From positions 372,001 through 436,000 of the forward strand of contig JALNYT010000001.1 in assembly GCA_023229685.1 (NCBI GenBank): 64,000 nt of DNA, in the 5' to 3' direction. The notes under the pieces are model-generated. The model had not been told where the DNA came from. It saw only the letters and a program-made list of their open reading frames with translations, and did no database searches. The stretch is from Sulfuritalea sp. GTDB taxonomy: Bacteria; Pseudomonadota; Gammaproteobacteria; Burkholderiales; Rhodocyclaceae. The position numbers and the translations under genes were made by a program. Positions 60,882 to 64,000 of the stretch are shown here, piece by piece (the first letter of the stretch is position 1; the number at the start of each line of letters is the position of its first letter).

Positions 60882-60956
60882 TAATAACAGATGGTTGCCG
60901 ATGGCCATCATCGCATCCAGCGGATGAGATACCCGCAGGCCGTAAAACCCCTCGAA

Positions 60957-61002
60957 CTCTGTACTCTCTGTGCTCTCTGTGCTCTCTGTGTTCTCTGTGG
61001 CC
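60957..61002 (-). repeat. Five-unit CACAGAG repeat array
   Basis: Read on the minus strand, GCCACAGAG is followed by further CACAGAG-like units with a 9-base period (CACAGAGAG, CACAGAGAG, TACAGAG). The 224-base gap 60827-61050 holds this array, the shorter copy at 60855 and a degenerate 12-mer at 61027; I see no gene in it. Frames across it encode strings such as LCALCALC and are not likely to be real. Confidence 0.85.
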
Positions 61003-61050
61003 GGAAGTTAGGTTTTGAAGCTGAAAAGTCGGTGCTGACGATGCGGCGAC

Positions 61051-62364
61051 TCAAGCGGGCGTGCGGCGCAGAATCATGTCGCGGACAAGATCGATGTGCC
61101 CGCGCAGCGTATAGAGCATGTCGGAAAAGGTCAGCGGCGTGCGAATGTGGCTGGCATCCGCCTCGATGCTGTCGAGCTTCTCGATCCACTCGGCGCGGCT
61201 GTGCAGCCCCGGGTTTTCGTTGACTTCGTTTTCGAGGAACTTGAGTTCGCCGTAGCGCCGGTAGATGCGCGAGCGCACCCGCCAGCCATAGACCTGCGGT
61301 GCGAACTTGAACAGCGGGAACAGCACGACGAGCAGCGGCACTATCATCACCACCATGCGGTCGATCAGCGTCGCCGCCCAGAACGGGAGGTAGTGCTGCA
61401 GGAAGGGCGTGCCGGACTTGTAATAGCGCTCGGCTTCCTTCGATAGCGGAAATTCGCTGTGCCCGGCACGCGGAAATTCACCGGGCTTCTGGAACACGCC
61501 GGGTTCCCCATGCACCTCGGTCGCCGCCTGCATCAACAGATCAACCAGGGCCGGATGCGTAGCCTCGCGCACCAGCAGGGTCGCCATCGGCGACACCAGT
61601 TGAATGTCCTGCGGCGGAATGTCCTGCGTCAGATCGATAGCGCCGCGCGGCAGCACCAGCCGCGACAGATACGGAAAGCGCCGCGTGTAGGCCTCGGCAT
61701 GCGTGAGGCTCATCAGGCGCACACCCGGCGTATAGAGCAGCGTCCACACCAGCGCAGACTGGGTCGGCCCGACGACGAATATGGCGTCGATTTCGTTCTT
61801 CTGCAGACGCGCAGCCAGGTCCAGGCCGCCCGCCTCGATCAACCGCGTGTTCTTTGCATCGATACCGTTGGCCGCAAGCAGTTCCATGGCGAGATGCTGC
61901 GTACCGCTGCCGGCGCCACCCACCGCGACGCGCTTGCCCTTGAGGTCGAGCACCTTGTCACCGCCATGAACCGCCGCCTCGCGGTAGAAGATCCATAGCG
62001 CTTCCTGATAGAAATCGCCGAGCGAAACCAGTTCATCGCTTTCGCCCGGGCGCGCCGTACCGCCCTGGATGAAGGCCGCATCGACCGCGAACTCCGGGTT
62101 ACGCAGACGCTGCAGGTTCTCGTCCGAACCGGCAGAAGGCTTCTCCACCAATGTTATGTCGTAGCGCGCCAGCACATCCTTGTAACGGGCGCCGAAGCGC
62201 TGATAGGCGCCGCCTTCGCCGCCGGTGCTGACGATCAATTGGTGAGGCGGAGCCGGCTTGATGAACTGCGCTGCGAGCCAGAACGCGACGATGGCCAGCA
62301 ACAGGGAAGGCAGCGCGACAAATACGATGTCGCGCCACGAAAGCAGTTTGAGTCTTTCAGGCAT
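61051..62364 (-). CDS. TAXI-type TRAP solute-binding protein, membrane-anchored
   Basis: A 437-residue protein starting at the ATG at 62364 (a GTG at 62370 is also possible). N-terminal helix IVFVALPSLLLAIVAFWLAA, then a TAXI solute-receptor domain (LIVSTGGEGGAYQRFGARYK, VGGAGSGTQHLAMELLAANG, LQKNEIDAIFVVGPTQSALV) and a second helix near 345-365 (MVVMIVPLLVVLFPLFKF), then about 70 charged residues. Most TAXI receptors are free periplasmic proteins. No TAXI permease gene is nearby, so this may sense or bind a solute rather than feed a transporter. Confidence 0.82.
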   Translation of the reverse strand: MPERLKLLSWRDIVFVALPSLLLAIVAFWLAAQFIKPAPPHQLIVSTGGEGGAYQRFGARYKDVLARYDITLVEKPSAGSDENLQRLRNPEFAVDAAFIQGGTARPGESDELVSLGDFYQEALWIFYREAAVHGGDKVLDLKGKRVAVGGAGSGTQHLAMELLAANGIDAKNTRLIEAGGLDLAARLQKNEIDAIFVVGPTQSALVWTLLYTPGVRLMSLTHAEAYTRRFPYLSRLVLPRGAIDLTQDIPPQDIQLVSPMATLLVREATHPALVDLLMQAATEVHGEPGVFQKPGEFPRAGHSEFPLSKEAERYYKSGTPFLQHYLPFWAATLIDRMVVMIVPLLVVLFPLFKFAPQVYGWRVRSRIYRRYGELKFLENEVNENPGLHSRAEWIEKLDSIEADASHIRTPLTFSDMLYTLRGHIDLVRDMILRRTPA

Positions 62365-62416
62365 GTTCACCTCACATGGCTCTCTTGGCGAACATTACTC
62401 CGAGCCGGCGAAGGCG

Positions 62417-62872
62417 TCAGAACGGAATATCGTCCTCGAAGTCGTTGAAGTTGCCGCCGGCCGGCTGCGGCGCCGCCGCCGGACGATTGCTGGCGCCAGT
62501 GCCGCCGCTGGCGTCGCGCGGCGGCGCATCGCCCATGCCCTGGCGACCGCCCAGCATTTGCATGCGGTCACCGCGAATTTCGGTGGTATAGCGGTCCTGG
62601 CCTTCCTTGTCCTGCCACTTGCGGGTGCGAATCGAACCCTCCACATAGATCTGCGAGCCCTTTTTCAGATACTGCCCGCACACCTCGGCTTGGCGACCGA
62701 AGAAACTGACCCGATGCCATTCGGTGGCTTCCTGCTTGTTGCCATCCTTGTCCTTCCACGAGTCCGTGGTGGCCAGGCGCAGGTTGGCGACCGCTTCGCC
62801 GCTCGGCAAATAGCGCATTTCGGGGTCGGCGCCGAGATTGCCCACCAGGATCACCTTGTTAACCGAAGCCAT
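62417..62872 (-). CDS. ssb: Single-stranded DNA-binding protein
   Basis: A 151-residue OB-fold protein: MASVNKVILVGNLGADPEMR, LATTDSWKDKDGNKQEATEW, HRVSFFGRQAEVCGQYLKKG and IYVEGSIRTRKWQDKEGQDR. The C-terminal acidic tip is DFEDDIPF, the protein-interaction tail, after a Gly/Pro/Ala-rich linker. It follows the MFS gene by 11 bases after a GAGGAGA site, an arrangement common in proteobacteria. Confidence 0.96.
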   Translation of the reverse strand: MASVNKVILVGNLGADPEMRYLPSGEAVANLRLATTDSWKDKDGNKQEATEWHRVSFFGRQAEVCGQYLKKGSQIYVEGSIRTRKWQDKEGQDRYTTEIRGDRMQMLGGRQGMGDAPPRDASGGTGASNRPAAAPQPAGGNFNDFEDDIPF

Positions 62873-62883
62873 GCATTTTCTCC

Positions 62884-64000
62884 TCAGGGTTTTTTATCAA
62901 GTATGCCATGCGCCGACGGCTCTGTCGCGGCTGCACGACGCACGGGCACGTTCATCATAGTCACGGCGGCGCCAAGCCACAGCGTCACCATCGCGGCGTC
63001 GAAAATGAACACGGCGCCGGCATCGAAGTTCTTCATCAGCCAGCCGCCCAGAGCCCCTCCGACGAACAGGCCGAGCGCCTGGGTGGTGTTGTACACGCCC
63101 AGCGCCGCACCCTTGGCGCGCGCCGGCGCGATTCGCGAAATCAGCGAGGGCAGCATCGCTTCGAGAATATTGAAGGCGACGAAAAAGCTCAGCAGGCCAC
63201 CCGCCACCACCATGAAATTGGTGTTGGCAAACCACATCACCAGCAAGGTGACGAGCAGCAGGCCGATGGCGAAAATGAACACCGGCCGCACCTTGTCGCG
63301 CTTCTCGGCGAGGATGATCGCCGGCACCATCAGGACGAAGGATGCCAGCACCGCCGGCAGATAGACCTTCCAGTGCGAGGCCAGCGGCAGGCCGCCGTAA
63401 TGGATCAACAAGCCGGGAACGACGACGAACATCGCCATCTGCACCATGTGCAGGGTGAAGATGCCGAAGTTGAGCCGCAGCAGCTGGGTGTCGAGCAACA
63501 CGTCGCGAAACGGCGGCTTGGGTCCGGGCGGCAGCGGCGGAGCCGGCGGTACGACGTGGGTGACGAGGCCGATGGCGGCAATCGCGAAGATTGCCGTGAG
63601 CCAGAAAATCCCGGCCATGCCTACCGCGGCGTACAGGACGGGAGCGCCGACCAGCGAGATGGCGAACACCAATCCGATGGAGGAACCGATCATCGCCATG
63701 ACCTTGGTGCGATGCTGCTCGCGCGTCAGATCGGCGGCCAGTGCCGTGACGGCTGCCGAAATCGCCCCGGCGCCCTGCAGCACGCGGCCGCCGATGGTCC
63801 ACCAGATATCCGTCGCCATGGCCGCCAGCGCAGATCCGGCGGCGAACAGCAGCAAGCCGAAGATGATCACCCGCTTGCGGCCGAACACGTCGGAGGCCAT
63901 GCCGAACGGGATCTGGAACATGGCCTGGGTCAGCCCGTAGGCCCCAAGCGCGATGCCGACCAGCGCCAGGTCGTCGCCGCCGGGAATGGTCCGGGCATGG
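62884..64000 (-). CDS. MFS transporter, 5' end beyond window
   Basis: A transporter reading in from the right edge: the frame is open at 64000 and reads DDLALVGIALGAYGLTQAMF, then QIPFGMASDVFGRKRVIIFG (motif A), so only the N-terminal first helix is missing. About 11 helices are visible. VLQGAGAISAAVTALAADLT and NILEAMLPSLISRIAPARAK are typical of the YajR/YebQ-like group often found next to ssb and uvrA in betaproteobacteria. Substrate unknown. Confidence 0.88.
   Translation of the reverse strand, partial: HARTIPGGDDLALVGIALGAYGLTQAMFQIPFGMASDVFGRKRVIIFGLLLFAAGSALAAMATDIWWTIGGRVLQGAGAISAAVTALAADLTREQHRTKVMAMIGSSIGLVFAISLVGAPVLYAAVGMAGIFWLTAIFAIAAIGLVTHVVPPAPPLPPGPKPPFRDVLLDTQLLRLNFGIFTLHMVQMAMFVVVPGLLIHYGGLPLASHWKVYLPAVLASFVLMVPAIILAEKRDKVRPVFIFAIGLLLVTLLVMWFANTNFMVVAGGLLSFFVAFNILEAMLPSLISRIAPARAKGAALGVYNTTQALGLFVGGALGGWLMKNFDAGAVFIFDAAMVTLWLGAAVTMMNVPVRRAAATEPSAHGILDKKP

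Noticed and set aside
60957..61002. CRISPR array
   Set aside because: The period is only 9 bases and there are no spacers or cas genes.
60891..61223. A frame encoding LCALCALCVLCG
   Set aside because: It is the translation of the CACAGAG repeat and runs into the TAXI gene on the other strand; not a credible protein.
1..64000. Insertion sequences, integrases, tRNA genes or prophage genes
   Set aside because: I looked for transposase and integrase motifs, tRNA-like sequences and phage structural genes and found none I could support.

Overview
The window is chromosomal DNA of high GC content from a Gram-negative bacterium, most probably a betaproteobacterium close to Rhodocyclales. The evidence is gene order: mlaFEDAC-mlaB-ABC transporter-ibaG-murA; gph-trpEGDC; rsmI/yraN/diaA/dolP; ssb beside an MFS gene. 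A respiratory cytochrome cd1 nitrite reductase points to a denitrifier. I see no IS element, integrase, tRNA or CRISPR array, so this looks like core chromosome with accessory islets.

Layout. 1-6836 (minus): murA (3' end cut by the window edge), ibaG, an ABC-2 exporter pair and the Mla phospholipid transport operon, which here includes the mlaA lipoprotein gene. 7017-22313 (plus): an MSHA-pilus/type II secretion-like cluster with a sigma-54 response regulator, an ExeA/MshM-type ATPase carrying a SPOR domain, secretin, TPR protein, assembly ATPase, platform protein, GspL-, PilO- and PilP-like proteins, and two prepilin-like proteins. One prepilin is 825 residues long and ends in what looks like an L-type lectin fold. 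22369-24232: galE and rpe. 24233-34340: an acyl-CoA catabolic islet (MerR regulator, SCP2 protein, SDR, two-subunit biotin-dependent acyl-CoA carboxylase, acyl-CoA dehydrogenase, enoyl-CoA hydratase, BKACE-family enzyme, acyl-CoA ligase). It resembles the atu/liu pathways but has a BKACE enzyme where an HMG-CoA lyase would be expected, and it sits between rpe and gph, which are neighbours in many relatives. 34378-39102: gph and trpEGDC behind a leader peptide with tandem Trp codons.

39099-43624 (minus): an RND efflux pump with adaptor and a small membrane protein. 43905-45638: nirS behind a perfect FNR/DNR-type box, with a strong terminator. 45711-48321 (minus): CbiX-like chelatase, MFS transporter, D-2-hydroxyacid dehydrogenase. 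48391-49566: a TerC-UspA fusion. 49591-54315: a TRAP transporter (DctM/DctQ/DctP) divergent from a FadR-type GntR regulator. Then an EamA transporter, RNase P RNA (rnpB), a DUF3025 protein, pyrC and rsmI on minus; yraN, a secreted HIRAN protein, diaA, dolP and the heptose adenylyltransferase hldE-C on plus; a TAXI receptor, ssb and a partial MFS gene on minus.

Two dispersed repeats cut across this annotation. A 12-mer (CCAGCGCCGACT) occurs six times exactly, plus degenerate copies, in linkers, leaders, protein tails and an intergenic gap, in the manner of a DNA-uptake-type sequence. A 9-bp-period CACAGAG repeat occurs twice after hldE-C and once in frame inside the RND pump gene. The best candidates for an undescribed system are the lectin-tipped pilus-like machine, the dispersed 12-mer, and the carboxylase-plus-BKACE pathway.
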